This document shows positions 23,081 through 31,605 of a stretch of 32,531 nucleotides of DNA, one piece after another. The notes below the pieces were generated by a model that ran no database searches, was not told where the DNA came from, and saw only the letters and a list, made by a program, of their open reading frames with translations. Position 1 is the first letter of the stretch. Each line of letters opens with the position of its first letter. Both the position numbers and the translations under genes were made by a program. The stretch lies in contig JAIEQK010000045.1 of the NCBI GenBank assembly GCA_019747795.1, forward strand, positions 1 to 32,531. The letters are read 5' to 3'. The DNA is from Gammaproteobacteria bacterium. Lineage in GTDB: Bacteria > Pseudomonadota > Gammaproteobacteria > Ga0077536.

Positions 23081-24841
23081 TCAGGTGCTCTGACCCACGC
23101 GGTTCAGCCGCAGCAGCTGCCCCGGCGTCCTGCCGGTGCATTCACCATCGCGGAACGTGACCTCGCCGTTGACCAGGGTCCAGCGATAGCCTTCCGCGCG
23201 CTGCACGCGCCGCCACTCGTTGGCCGGGAAGTCGTGGGCGATCTCGTAGTCCACTTCCGGCACGCGCTTCAGCTTGTCGAAGTCGTAGATCACGATATCG
23301 GCAGGCGCGCCCTCGCGCAGGAAGCCGCGGTCGGTGAAGCCCGCGGCCTGGGCCGGGAGATAGCTCAGGCGGTAGTGGGCCTGCTCCAGGGTCAGCTGGC
23401 CCGTGTCGCGCACGAGCCAGGTGAGCATCTCGGTGGTGAACGAGCCGCCGGTGAAGAAGCGCGTGTGCGCGCCGCCGTCCGACACGCCGGGAATGATGTG
23501 CTGGTTGCGCACCAGTTCGCCAACCTTCTTCGGATCGCAGCTCGCGATGTCCGCGGTCTTGTACAGCACCTTCAGATCGCCAGCCAGGCCGATATCGAGC
23601 ATCGCCTCGATGTGATGCTTGCCCTCGCTCTTGGCGATTTCGCCGAGCGCGCGACCGTGGTACTTGGCGAGTTCCGGGTGACCGGGTGTCGCTTCGATGA
23701 CGATGCCTTCGATGGGGCCGCCGACGCCGGTCGTGACCAGCATGTCCTCCTCGGCGATCATCTGCCGGCGGATCGCCGGATCGGCGAGCTTGACCTTCTT
23801 CTCCTCCGTGGTGCCGGTGGTGGCGCGGCTCCAGGCCGGGCTCGAATCGTAGAGGTTCCAGTCCTCCAGGCTGAACACGAAGGGCGCGCGCACCGTCACG
23901 GCCTGGCCGTAGACCCTGAGCCCGCGCTCGAAGCAGGAGTCGATCCACTTCATGGTCTCGGTGTGCACGTTCTCGTGCCCGGGCTCGTCGGAGGCGAGCA
24001 GGGCGTTGAACAGGATCGGCCTGCCGGTGCGCCGCGCGATCTCCTCGATGAAGAGCCGGTCCTCGTCGCTGCGCACGTTGACCGCGTCGGCATTCTTCGC
24101 GTTCAACAGCTGGATGAAGCCTTCACCGCGCTGGCCGACCATGTCGGCGAAGGCCAGCAGGGTCTCGTCCGGCACGACGTCGGTCGGCATCGGCGTGCCG
24201 TCGAAGTCGGCCTGGATGGAGTTCTGACCGAAGCGCTGGAAGCTGAAGCCCATCATGCCGGCATCCATCGCCTCGCTGATGAGCCGGTTCATCTCGCCGA
24301 TCTCGTCCTTGGTCGCCTGGCGGCCGGCTTTCGCGCCTTCGAGGCCCAGCACGTAGACCAGCAGCGGATTCAGCGGCACGTAGCTCAGCAGGTTCACGCC
24401 CTTCGGCAGCTTGTCGAGATGGTCCATCCACTCCGGCAGCGATTCCCATTCCCAGTCGAGGCCCATGCCTTCGACCATGGTGTCGTAGGGGATCTGCTCG
24501 GTGCGCACCATCATCTGCAGCAGGCGCTCGCGGTTCTCCTTGCGCGCCGGCGCGAAGCCGAAGCCGCAGTTGCCGATCGCGACCGAGGTCACGCCGTGCC
24601 AGCCGGAGATGGTGCAGTAGGGATCCCAGTGGATCTGGGCGTCGTAGTGAGTATGCAGATCGACGAAGCCGGGCGCGACGATGAGTCCCTCGGCGTCGAT
24701 CACCTGTTTGGCGTCGCTGGTGGCGATGCGGCCGATCTTCGCGACCTTGCCGTCCTTGATCGCGAGATCGCCCTTGAAGCGTGGCAGACCGGTGCCATCG
24801 ATGATGGTGCCGTTCTTGATCACTGTGTCGTACTTGGACAT
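23081..24841 (-). CDS. second D-aminoacylase-family amidohydrolase
   Basis: The 586-aa protein starts like its paralogue at 18185 (YDTVIKNGTIIDGTG) and has the same landmarks: H-x-H in VDLHTHYDAQ (His63, His65), Cys92 in IGNCGFGFAP, and the late SDGGAHTRFFTGG segment with the catalytic-Asp candidate. It ends with a REGAPADIVIYDFDKL metal-dependent-hydrolase tail. It differs from the operon copy in the middle third, with an insertion around AWSRATTGTTEEKKVKL, so the substrate probably differs. ATG 24841 has GGGGAG 9 nt upstream; the in-frame ATG three codons earlier would touch that site. It is transcribed alone on the minus strand. The family also contains enzymes acting on substrates other than N-acyl-D-amino acids, so the name is a family label only. 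Confidence 0.9.
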   Translation of the reverse strand: MSKYDTVIKNGTIIDGTGLPRFKGDLAIKDGKVAKIGRIATSDAKQVIDAEGLIVAPGFVDLHTHYDAQIHWDPYCTISGWHGVTSVAIGNCGFGFAPARKENRERLLQMMVRTEQIPYDTMVEGMGLDWEWESLPEWMDHLDKLPKGVNLLSYVPLNPLLVYVLGLEGAKAGRQATKDEIGEMNRLISEAMDAGMMGFSFQRFGQNSIQADFDGTPMPTDVVPDETLLAFADMVGQRGEGFIQLLNAKNADAVNVRSDEDRLFIEEIARRTGRPILFNALLASDEPGHENVHTETMKWIDSCFERGLRVYGQAVTVRAPFVFSLEDWNLYDSSPAWSRATTGTTEEKKVKLADPAIRRQMIAEEDMLVTTGVGGPIEGIVIEATPGHPELAKYHGRALGEIAKSEGKHHIEAMLDIGLAGDLKVLYKTADIASCDPKKVGELVRNQHIIPGVSDGGAHTRFFTGGSFTTEMLTWLVRDTGQLTLEQAHYRLSYLPAQAAGFTDRGFLREGAPADIVIYDFDKLKRVPEVDYEIAHDFPANEWRRVQRAEGYRWTLVNGEVTFRDGECTGRTPGQLLRLNRVGQST

Positions 24842-25219
24842 GCGCAACATCTCCCCTCGTGGTCATGCGCGCGTCTGACGCCGGCCGCGGCCGGGATGTC
24901 CGTACGCGCGCGCAGCGGTTGATCGGACAACTCCCCATCCACACGTATAGACCACCGCAACGGCGGGATCACGGTGGAGGGCGCACGAACTTCGTCAGCG
25001 CGCGGTCCGCGCCGCGCACCGGTTAGGTGGCGCCTGCGCCGAAAGGCGTAGGGCCGGGTCGCGGCATCGATTGAGAGGGGGACGAGGAACGCCGCGCGCG
25101 CCGCTTTCCCTGCGGGGCCGGGGTCAGAAGTGCGTCTGCGACCCGCGCGGGCCACCTCACCTTTCGGTGTGCTTCGAGTGCAGTAGCTTCATCGACGTAG
25201 GCGCGCGCCGCCGCGCGAC
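24842..25219. other. 378-nt intergenic stretch
   Basis: I see no supported gene between the ANTAR regulator and the amidohydrolase. The stretch contains small GNRA-type hairpins (CGCC-GAAA-GGCG near 25036-25047 on the plus strand, CACC-GAAA-GGTG near 25157-25169 on the minus strand) and a bulged hairpin at 25120-25144. None is placed convincingly for regulation. It must include the promoter of the amidohydrolase gene. Confidence 0.45.
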
Positions 25220-25876
25220 TCAGCCCTCGGCGGGGCGTCGCGCCGGCTCGAACTTGCGCAGGTACTTGTTCAGGCTCGCCAGCAGTTCCAGGCCGCCCTG
25301 ACCGGAGATCAGGCGTTCGGCGAGCGTCTGGAGCTTCTCCTGGTGCGAGCGCGCCGCGTAGCGCAGCACCTCGAACGCTTCGCCGTCGTTCAGACCGAAG
25401 CGCTCCATGACGATACCGACCGCGATGCTGACGGCCTTCTTGTCCTCGAAGTCGCCCGACAGTTTCTCCACCGAGCGCATGAGCTTGCTGATCTCGGTCG
25501 CGCGGGTCAGCGCGGTCGCGACCGCGGCGGTGAGCTGTTCGATGGCCACCGGCTTGACGAGATAGGTGATCGCGCCGCTCTTGGCCGCGCGCTCGATGGA
25601 CTCGTCGCCGAGCTGGCCGGTCAGGTGGATGAAGGGAATGCCATGCTCGCTCGCCAACGCCTGGCCGAGTTCGATGCCGTCACCGTCCGGCAGACCGATG
25701 TCGACGATAGCGAGGTCGGCGTGCTGCTGCGCGACCAGCTCGCGCGCGGCCTGCGCGGACTCGGCGCCGAGCGGCGTGTAGCCGCTGACCTTCAGGGCTT
25801 GCACCAGGAAGCGCAGCAGGCCGGGGTCGTCCTCGACCACGAGTATGGTTTGGCTCTTGCCGCTGTCCTGCTTCAT
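25220..25876 (-). CDS. response regulator with ANTAR RNA-binding output domain
   Basis: A 218-aa protein: receiver domain at about 8-125 with acidic pair Asp16/Asp17 (VVEDD), phospho-acceptor Asp59 (IVDIGLPDG) and Lys108 (LVKP), then an ANTAR domain at about 135-195 (KLSGDFEDKKAVSIAVGIVMERFGLNDGEAFEVLRYAARS). ANTAR regulators bind paired RNA hairpins in leaders and prevent transcription termination when phosphorylated. ATG 25876 follows a GGGGAAG at a somewhat wide spacing, and the upstream in-frame sequence has no family match. The gene is 202 nt downstream of the nine-PAS histidine kinase on the same strand. That kinase has no receiver of its own and is a natural partner, as in EutW/EutV-type systems. 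The RNA target is not evident in this window. Confidence 0.93.
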   Translation of the reverse strand: MKQDSGKSQTILVVEDDPGLLRFLVQALKVSGYTPLGAESAQAARELVAQQHADLAIVDIGLPDGDGIELGQALASEHGIPFIHLTGQLGDESIERAAKSGAITYLVKPVAIEQLTAAVATALTRATEISKLMRSVEKLSGDFEDKKAVSIAVGIVMERFGLNDGEAFEVLRYAARSHQEKLQTLAERLISGQGGLELLASLNKYLRKFEPARRPAEG

Positions 25877-26078
25877 GACGCGCGTACTTCCCCTGGCCTG
25901 GGGCCCGGCGCCCTGGTATGGACTCGTCGGCGCTGAGCGTGACCAGCCTAGAGCGGCCGCCAGGCCGGAAACTTTCGCGTTCCCTGCGCATTGCGCGGTG
26001 TTGGTTCCGGTCACCGCTGTGTGCGCGATCAGCCTTGCAGCGACCGCCCCGAAATCATGACTCGCCGCGCGCTGTCAA

Positions 26079-29000
26079 TCAAGATTGTGAACTACCCGAC
26101 AGCTTGACCGGCGTCGATTGCGCCTGCCGCCCGGCTGCCAACGGCAGGTCCAGCCAGAAACTGCAGCCGACGCCTGGCTCACCCTGCGCGCCGAGAACGC
26201 CGCCCATGGCTTCGGCGAGCTGGCGACTGAGCGCGAGACCGAGACCCATGCCCTCGACGCTGATGCGTTCGGCATCGAGCCGCTGGAACGGCACGAACAG
26301 CTTGCCGATCTGCTCGGCCGACAGGCCCGGGCCGTTGTCGTTGACTGTGATGCGCAGGAAGCCGGGCCGCTCGCCCGCTGCCAGGGTCATGTCCACGCGT
26401 CCGCGCGGCGCGTTGTACTTCACCGCGTTGCCGAGCAGGTTCAGCACGATCTGCCGCACCCGTGTGCGGTCGGCCAGCACCGGCGCCTGGCTGCCGCCGC
26501 GGTAGCGCATGCTGATCTGACGATGGCGCGCCTCGTTCTGCATCATCGACACGCATTCGGCGCACACCTCGTGCAGGTCGAAGCGCGCCAGCGTCACCCG
26601 CAGCTTGCCCATCTCGATGCGTGTCAGGTCGAGCATCTCGTCGACGATGTCGAGCAAGTGGCGACCGGCCTTCAGGATCTCGTCGACGTTCTCCGCCTGC
26701 TCGGCGGCGAGCGGATGGCGCTTGTCGTAGTGCAACAGTTGGCTGAATCCCAGGATCGCGTTCAACGGCGTGCGCAGCTCATGGCTCATCTTCGACAGGA
26801 ACTCGGACTTGCTGCGGTTGGCGCTCTCGGCCTCTTCCTTCAGGCGCTGCAGCTCCGCCAGGCGACGCTGGTCGGTGATGTCCTCGGCCAGGCCCGCAAT
26901 GCGCACCAGGGCGCCCCGTTCGTCCTCGATGGGAAACGCCCGGCAGCGTAGCCAGCGCACCTCGCCGTTGCCGCGAACGAGGCGGAACTCGGCACTGCCG
27001 TGGCCGCACTCCAGTGCGCGGTGCAACTCCTCACGCAGGCGGTCCTTGTCATCGTCGTGAACGCGCCGGAACCATGAGCCCCAGTCATCCTGCAGCGCTT
27101 CGCGCGGCATGTCCCAGGTGCGCTCGAACGCCGGGCTCAGGTATACCAGCTGGCCGGTGCCGGCGTTCATCAGCCAGAACACCTGGTCGACGTTGTCGGT
27201 GATCTGGCGCAGGCGGAGCTCGTTCTCGCGCAGCTGCAGCTCGGCCTGCTTGCGCGCGGTGATGTCCTGGCCGATGCCGACCAGGCGGCGCGCCACACCG
27301 TGGTCGTCGCGTTCGATGCTGCCCTGCTGGTGCACGTGGCGCACCTTGCCGCTCGGCAGCACGATGCGATGGTCGAAGTCGTACACATCCTGGTCCATCA
27401 GCGCTTCGTTCAAGAGCCGCAGCAGGCCCGCGCGCTCGTCGGGATGCACGCGCGCCACGAAGTCCTCCAGGCGGCCCGTGTCCTGCGTGGCCGGCAGGTC
27501 GAAGATCCGACGAATCTGCTGCGACCACAGCATGCTGTGGGTGGCGAGATCCAGCTCCCAGAAGCCGAGATTGCCGACCAACTGCGCGCGTTCCAGGCGC
27601 TGCGCGTAGTCGACCAGCTCGGCGTGGCGCTGGCGACTCTCGGTCACGTCGGAGGCGACGCCGGCGATGGCCAGCGGCCGACCCTGCGCGTCGCGCACCG
27701 AGCGTCCCTTGTCGTGGATCCAGCGCACCTCGCCGTCGGGGCGCAGGATGCGGTACTCGGTGTCGAGCACCGCGCCGTTCAGCATCGCCGCGAACTCGAG
27801 TGACATGCGTTCGCGGTCGTCGGGGTGGATGTGTTCGAGCCAGCCCACCGCATCGCTGCGCGCGGTCCCGGACGGCCGACCGAAGATCTGCTCGAAGCCC
27901 GGGCTCACGTAGAACGGCGTCTCGCCATCCAGGCTCAACAGCCAGAACGCATCGCTGATGGTCTCGGTGATCTGGCGCAGGCGCATCTCGCTCTGGCGCA
28001 GGGCCTGCGCCGCCTGGTGGCGCTCGGTGATGTCGCGCACCACGCCGGTGAAGCGCAGCGGCCGGCCGGCGGCGTCGCGCTCGACCGTCGCCTGGGACTG
28101 CAGGTAGAGCATGCGGCCGCTGGCGGTGAAGGCGCGCAGTTCGATGTCGTAGTCGGTGCCGTCGCGGAGCGCCTTCTCCATCACCTCGCGCACGCGCGGA
28201 ATGTCCTGCGGGTGGATGTAGTGGTAGTAGTCCTCGCCATCGACGACCGCGTCGGCGTCGACCTCGAACATGGCGCGCATCTCGGCCGACCAGTAATTGC
28301 GCCCGGTATCGAGGTTCAGCTCCCACAGACCAAGACGCGCCGCGCGCTGCGCGAGCGCGAGGCGCGAGGCATTGCGCGCCAGCTCCGCCTGCTGCTCGAC
28401 GCGCTGAGTGATGTCGCTGATGACGCTCGCGAGCGATACCACCGCGCCGGTGTCGTCGCGCACCAGGTCGGCCTTGTCGTGCACCCATAGCGTGGTGCCG
28501 TCGCGCCGCACAAGGCGGTACTCGGCGACGAAGCTGCCGCGGTCCAGCGTGCCTTTGAACTGCTCCAGTACCCGCGGGCGGTCCTCGGGGTGGACGAAGT
28601 CGCGCCAGCACAGGCCCGAGGTCACCAGGCTGTCGTTGGACAGACCGAAGATGCGCTCGTGGGCCGGACTCGCGTAGTACAGCTCGGTGCGCTTGAGATT
28701 GGTCAGGCAGAAGGCCTCGCTGCTGGCGTTCGCGATCTCGCGCAGGCGCATCTCCTGCTCCTCGAGCAGGCGCCGAGTGTCCACCCAGTCCGTCACGTCC
28801 AGCGCCACGCCGACGAAGCCACGCTGCGTGTCGCCGTCCATCAGCGGCACGAACTGGGCGCGGAAATAGCGCGGCACGCCGTCCGCCGGACGCGCCACCG
28901 GGCGGTCGGCCGCGACCGTCACGTGCTCGCCCGCCACCACGCGCCGGATGTGGGGCTCGACCAGGCGCGCGACGTCGTCCGGCAGGATCTCCGACAGGCG

Positions 29001-30308
29001 GCGACCTGGGAACCAGTCGCAGGGCTGGCCGTACCAGTCGGCGAAGCGCCGGTTGACGTAGATGAGTCGACCGTCGTTCTCACAGGCCGCGACCAGCGAC
29101 GGAATGGTGTCGATGATGGCCCGCACTTCCTGCGCGGCCTGGCGCACCGCCTGTTCGGCGCGCCGCTGATCGGTCAGGTCCTCGATCAGCGCGATGAAGC
29201 CGCGGGTGCGCCCGGCCACGGTGTCCGGCAGCAGGCGCACGCGCAGGATGCGATCCGGCTCGTCGAAGCGTTCGTTGCGCCGCACGTAGTCGAAGTCCAG
29301 GGTTTCGCCGCGCAGCGCGCAGGCCATCAGCGGCCCGGTGATGGCGAACGCTTCGCCCACCACCTCCTGCACGCGCCGCCCGATGAAGGCGTGCGCGGGT
29401 TGCTGGTACCAGGCGAGGAAGCCGGCGTTGACGTACCGGTAGCGCAGGTCGGCGTCGACATAGGTGATCAGCGCCGGCAGGTTGTCGGCCACCGCGCGCA
29501 GTTCCCAGTTGGCGCGCAGCGCCGCGTCCTCGGCGAGTCGCCTCTCGGTGTCGTCGGTCACCAGGGTGTAGACGCCGTACACGCCCTCCGGCCCGACCGC
29601 CGGCACCATGTGGGTGTTCAGCACCCGCACTTCGTCGCCGCGCGGCGCCTTGCGCTCGAACACGTAGTTGACCGGGTTGCCCGCCAGCGCGTGGCGCACG
29701 TGGGGCAGGATGCGCGCGAGCACGTCCTCGCCCAGGGTCTCGCCAATGGTGCGGCCGACGAACCACTCGCGCGGCTGGCCGTACCACCGTTCGTAGGCGG
29801 AATTGACGAAGCGATAGCGCAGGTCGGTGTCGATGAAGGCGATGAACACCGGCACGTGATCGACGATGCCGCGCAGCTGCTCCTGGGCCGTGGCCAGGTC
29901 ACGCTCGACCCGCCTGTAGCGCGAGATGTCCTCGACCACCGCGATGACGCCGTCCTGGCGACCCTCCACCAGGTTCGGCGTGTAGCGCGCCCGCATGTGC
30001 CGCGGCGGTCCATCGGGCGTGGCGGGCGGGTAATAGCCGACATACTCGAAGTCGACCGTCTCGCCGGCCAGCGCCGCCTCGAGCCGCGGGCGGATGATGG
30101 CGAGGATTTCCGCGGGCAGGGTATCGGCCACGCTGCGGCCGATGAACCAGTCGGCGGGGCGATTCCACGCCCGCAGGCACTCGGCATTGACCCGCCGGTA
30201 GCGGAGATCGGGGCCGATGCAGGAGATCATCAGCGGCACCGCGTCGACCATCGACGCCAGTTCCGCCAAGGTCTCGGGTCTGAAGCCGGGCGTGGAACTC
30301 AGATTCAT
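26079..30308 (-). CDS. soluble nine-PAS histidine kinase
   Basis: A 1409-aa kinase without signal peptide or membrane helices. Nine PAS domains follow one another at roughly 20-130, 150-260, 275-385, 400-515, 530-650, 655-785, 790-905, 915-1030 and 1035-1155. The first three share a D-x-DLRYR-x-VN type core and the fourth has GRLIYVNRRF, while the last five are of the PAS_3 type with YxSPxFE or W-S-x-x-x-R cores. HisKA (His1176 in MSHELRTPLNAILG) and HATPase with NLLGNAVKYN, DNGPGL and GMGLGLAL complete it. There is no receiver. ATG 30308 has GAGGG 9 nt upstream. Downstream is the ANTAR regulator; divergent is a single receiver gene. Either could take the phosphate. The repeats suggest internal duplication of PAS units. 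Confidence 0.93.
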   Translation of the reverse strand: MNLSSTPGFRPETLAELASMVDAVPLMISCIGPDLRYRRVNAECLRAWNRPADWFIGRSVADTLPAEILAIIRPRLEAALAGETVDFEYVGYYPPATPDGPPRHMRARYTPNLVEGRQDGVIAVVEDISRYRRVERDLATAQEQLRGIVDHVPVFIAFIDTDLRYRFVNSAYERWYGQPREWFVGRTIGETLGEDVLARILPHVRHALAGNPVNYVFERKAPRGDEVRVLNTHMVPAVGPEGVYGVYTLVTDDTERRLAEDAALRANWELRAVADNLPALITYVDADLRYRYVNAGFLAWYQQPAHAFIGRRVQEVVGEAFAITGPLMACALRGETLDFDYVRRNERFDEPDRILRVRLLPDTVAGRTRGFIALIEDLTDQRRAEQAVRQAAQEVRAIIDTIPSLVAACENDGRLIYVNRRFADWYGQPCDWFPGRRLSEILPDDVARLVEPHIRRVVAGEHVTVAADRPVARPADGVPRYFRAQFVPLMDGDTQRGFVGVALDVTDWVDTRRLLEEQEMRLREIANASSEAFCLTNLKRTELYYASPAHERIFGLSNDSLVTSGLCWRDFVHPEDRPRVLEQFKGTLDRGSFVAEYRLVRRDGTTLWVHDKADLVRDDTGAVVSLASVISDITQRVEQQAELARNASRLALAQRAARLGLWELNLDTGRNYWSAEMRAMFEVDADAVVDGEDYYHYIHPQDIPRVREVMEKALRDGTDYDIELRAFTASGRMLYLQSQATVERDAAGRPLRFTGVVRDITERHQAAQALRQSEMRLRQITETISDAFWLLSLDGETPFYVSPGFEQIFGRPSGTARSDAVGWLEHIHPDDRERMSLEFAAMLNGAVLDTEYRILRPDGEVRWIHDKGRSVRDAQGRPLAIAGVASDVTESRQRHAELVDYAQRLERAQLVGNLGFWELDLATHSMLWSQQIRRIFDLPATQDTGRLEDFVARVHPDERAGLLRLLNEALMDQDVYDFDHRIVLPSGKVRHVHQQGSIERDDHGVARRLVGIGQDITARKQAELQLRENELRLRQITDNVDQVFWLMNAGTGQLVYLSPAFERTWDMPREALQDDWGSWFRRVHDDDKDRLREELHRALECGHGSAEFRLVRGNGEVRWLRCRAFPIEDERGALVRIAGLAEDITDQRRLAELQRLKEEAESANRSKSEFLSKMSHELRTPLNAILGFSQLLHYDKRHPLAAEQAENVDEILKAGRHLLDIVDEMLDLTRIEMGKLRVTLARFDLHEVCAECVSMMQNEARHRQISMRYRGGSQAPVLADRTRVRQIVLNLLGNAVKYNAPRGRVDMTLAAGERPGFLRITVNDNGPGLSAEQIGKLFVPFQRLDAERISVEGMGLGLALSRQLAEAMGGVLGAQGEPGVGCSFWLDLPLAAGRQAQSTPVKLSGSSQS

Positions 30309-30425
30309 GCGGGGGATCCCTCGTCGCCAGGTCCGGCCGCGCGCGCCGCGCGCCATGGGCGGGTATTATCCGGGCCGCCGCGCCGCCCAGGCAAACGCGT
30401 TCGCGGCCAGCCGATGGAGAGCGCC

Positions 30426-30791
30426 ATGAAGATTCTCTACGTCGAGGACAATGCCGCCAACGCGCGGCTGCTCGCCAAGTACCTCGCGCTGCAGGGCGAC
30501 GTCGAACTGCTGGAGGCGGCGAGCGGCGAGGCGGGCGTGGCGCTGGCGCGGGCCGAACTGCCCGACCTCGTGCTGATGGACATCAACCTGCCGCACATGT
30601 CGGGGACCGAGGCGCTCGCCGCGTTGCGCGCCGACGCGCGCACCGCCGGCATCGCCGTGATCGCGGTGTCCGCCGACGCGCTGCCCGATCGCATCCAGGC
30701 GGCGCGCGCCGCGGGTTTCGACGACTACCTGACCACGCCGCTGGATCTCGCCACGCTCGAGGCGGTCATCACCCGTTACCGCGCGGGCTGA
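30426..30791 (+). CDS. single-domain receiver protein lacking the conserved lysine
   Basis: A stand-alone 121-aa REC domain. VEDN provides the acidic residues Glu7/Asp8, Asp52 in LMDINLPHMSG is the phospho-acceptor, and Ser82 in AVSAD is the conserved Thr/Ser. At the position of the invariant Lys, where this subgroup normally has TKP, the sequence is DYLTTPLD, with Thr104. The codon is ACG where AAG would be expected. ATG 30426 has GGAG 6 nt upstream; an in-frame ATG four codons earlier lacks a good site. It diverges from the nine-PAS kinase with 117 nt between starts, so it is probably that kinase's partner or a phosphate sink. Loss of the Lys usually weakens or abolishes phosphorylation-driven switching. 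Confidence 0.9.
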   Translation: MKILYVEDNAANARLLAKYLALQGDVELLEAASGEAGVALARAELPDLVLMDINLPHMSGTEALAALRADARTAGIAVIAVSADALPDRIQAARAAGFDDYLTTPLDLATLEAVITRYRAG

Positions 30792-30864
30792 GCCGCTTGG
30801 CGGCGCGCGGCGCGATGGCCGATACTGCCGCGCCGGCGCGCAGCCCGTCCCACGCGAGGAGTCC

Positions 30865-31605
30865 ATGTCCGAACCCGATGCCAAGAGCGCGGCCGCGAGC
30901 GCGGCGCGCGCATTGTTGAACGCCTGCTACGACGGCGTGCTGGCGACCCTGTCGGTCGACGTCGCCGGCTATCCCTTCGGCTCGGTCGTGCCCTACTGCC
31001 TCGATCAGCGCGGCCGGCCGCTGATCCTGATCGCCTCCATCGCCCAGCACACCAAGAACATCCGCGCCGATGGACGCGTGTCCTTGACCCTGTTCGACCG
31101 CGCGGAACCGGATCTGCAGGCCGCCGGGCGCGTGACGGTGCTGGGTGACGCGACTCGGCTCGCGCCCGAGGAGCGTGAACTGGCGCTGCGCTACTACCGC
31201 TGGTTCCCGCAGTCCCACGACTACGATCGCACCCACGATTTCCACTTCTACGCGCTCGAACCGCGGCGCATCCGCTTCATCGGCGGCTTCGGCGCCATCC
31301 ACTGGTTCGAGCCCGAGGCGGTGCTGCGCGCCAATCCGTTCGACACGCACGCCGAGCGTGGCATCCTCGAACACATGAACGCCGATCACGGCGACGCGCT
31401 GCGCCACTACTGCGCGCTGGCGGGGCTCGAGGTGCCAGAGGACGAAGCACCGGAGATGGTCGGCTGCGACGGCGAGGGCATGCATCTGCGCCTCGGCTTG
31501 CGCGTCCTGCGCATCCCGTTCCCGGCGCCGGTCGCGGACATGCAGTCGGTGCGCGCGACCTTGGTCGCGATGGCCCGCGCCGAGCGGCTCACACCTTCAA
31601 GGTGA
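30865..31605 (+). CDS. HugZ-like FMN/heme split-barrel protein with DUF2470
   Basis: The 246-aa protein has a pyridoxamine-5'-phosphate-oxidase-like split beta-barrel (about 15-150: VLATLSVDVAGYPFGSVVPY, LILIASIAQHTKNI, RVSLTLFD) followed by a DUF2470 domain (about 160-240) with HMNADH (170-175). This pairing is that of the HugZ/HutZ family, whose known members bind or degrade heme, although many homologues are uncharacterised and no heme-uptake gene is near. ATG 30865 has GAGGAG 5 nt upstream, 73 nt after the receiver gene on the same strand. Its last 17 bases overlap the convergent selD gene. Confidence 0.88.
   Translation: MSEPDAKSAAASAARALLNACYDGVLATLSVDVAGYPFGSVVPYCLDQRGRPLILIASIAQHTKNIRADGRVSLTLFDRAEPDLQAAGRVTVLGDATRLAPEERELALRYYRWFPQSHDYDRTHDFHFYALEPRRIRFIGGFGAIHWFEPEAVLRANPFDTHAERGILEHMNADHGDALRHYCALAGLEVPEDEAPEMVGCDGEGMHLRLGLRVLRIPFPAPVADMQSVRATLVAMARAERLTPSR

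Noticed and set aside
25120-25144. Hairpin with hexaloop AGTGCG (A1, G4) resembling an ANTAR-target loop
   Set aside because: It is on the plus strand, where no gene follows, the stem has a 2-nt bulge, and there is no paired second hexaloop hairpin. The minus-strand loop lacks A1/G4.
28590-30791. A long plus-strand frame running into the receiver gene
   Set aside because: Only the last 121 codons, from 30426, resemble a protein family. The rest is antisense to the nine-PAS kinase.
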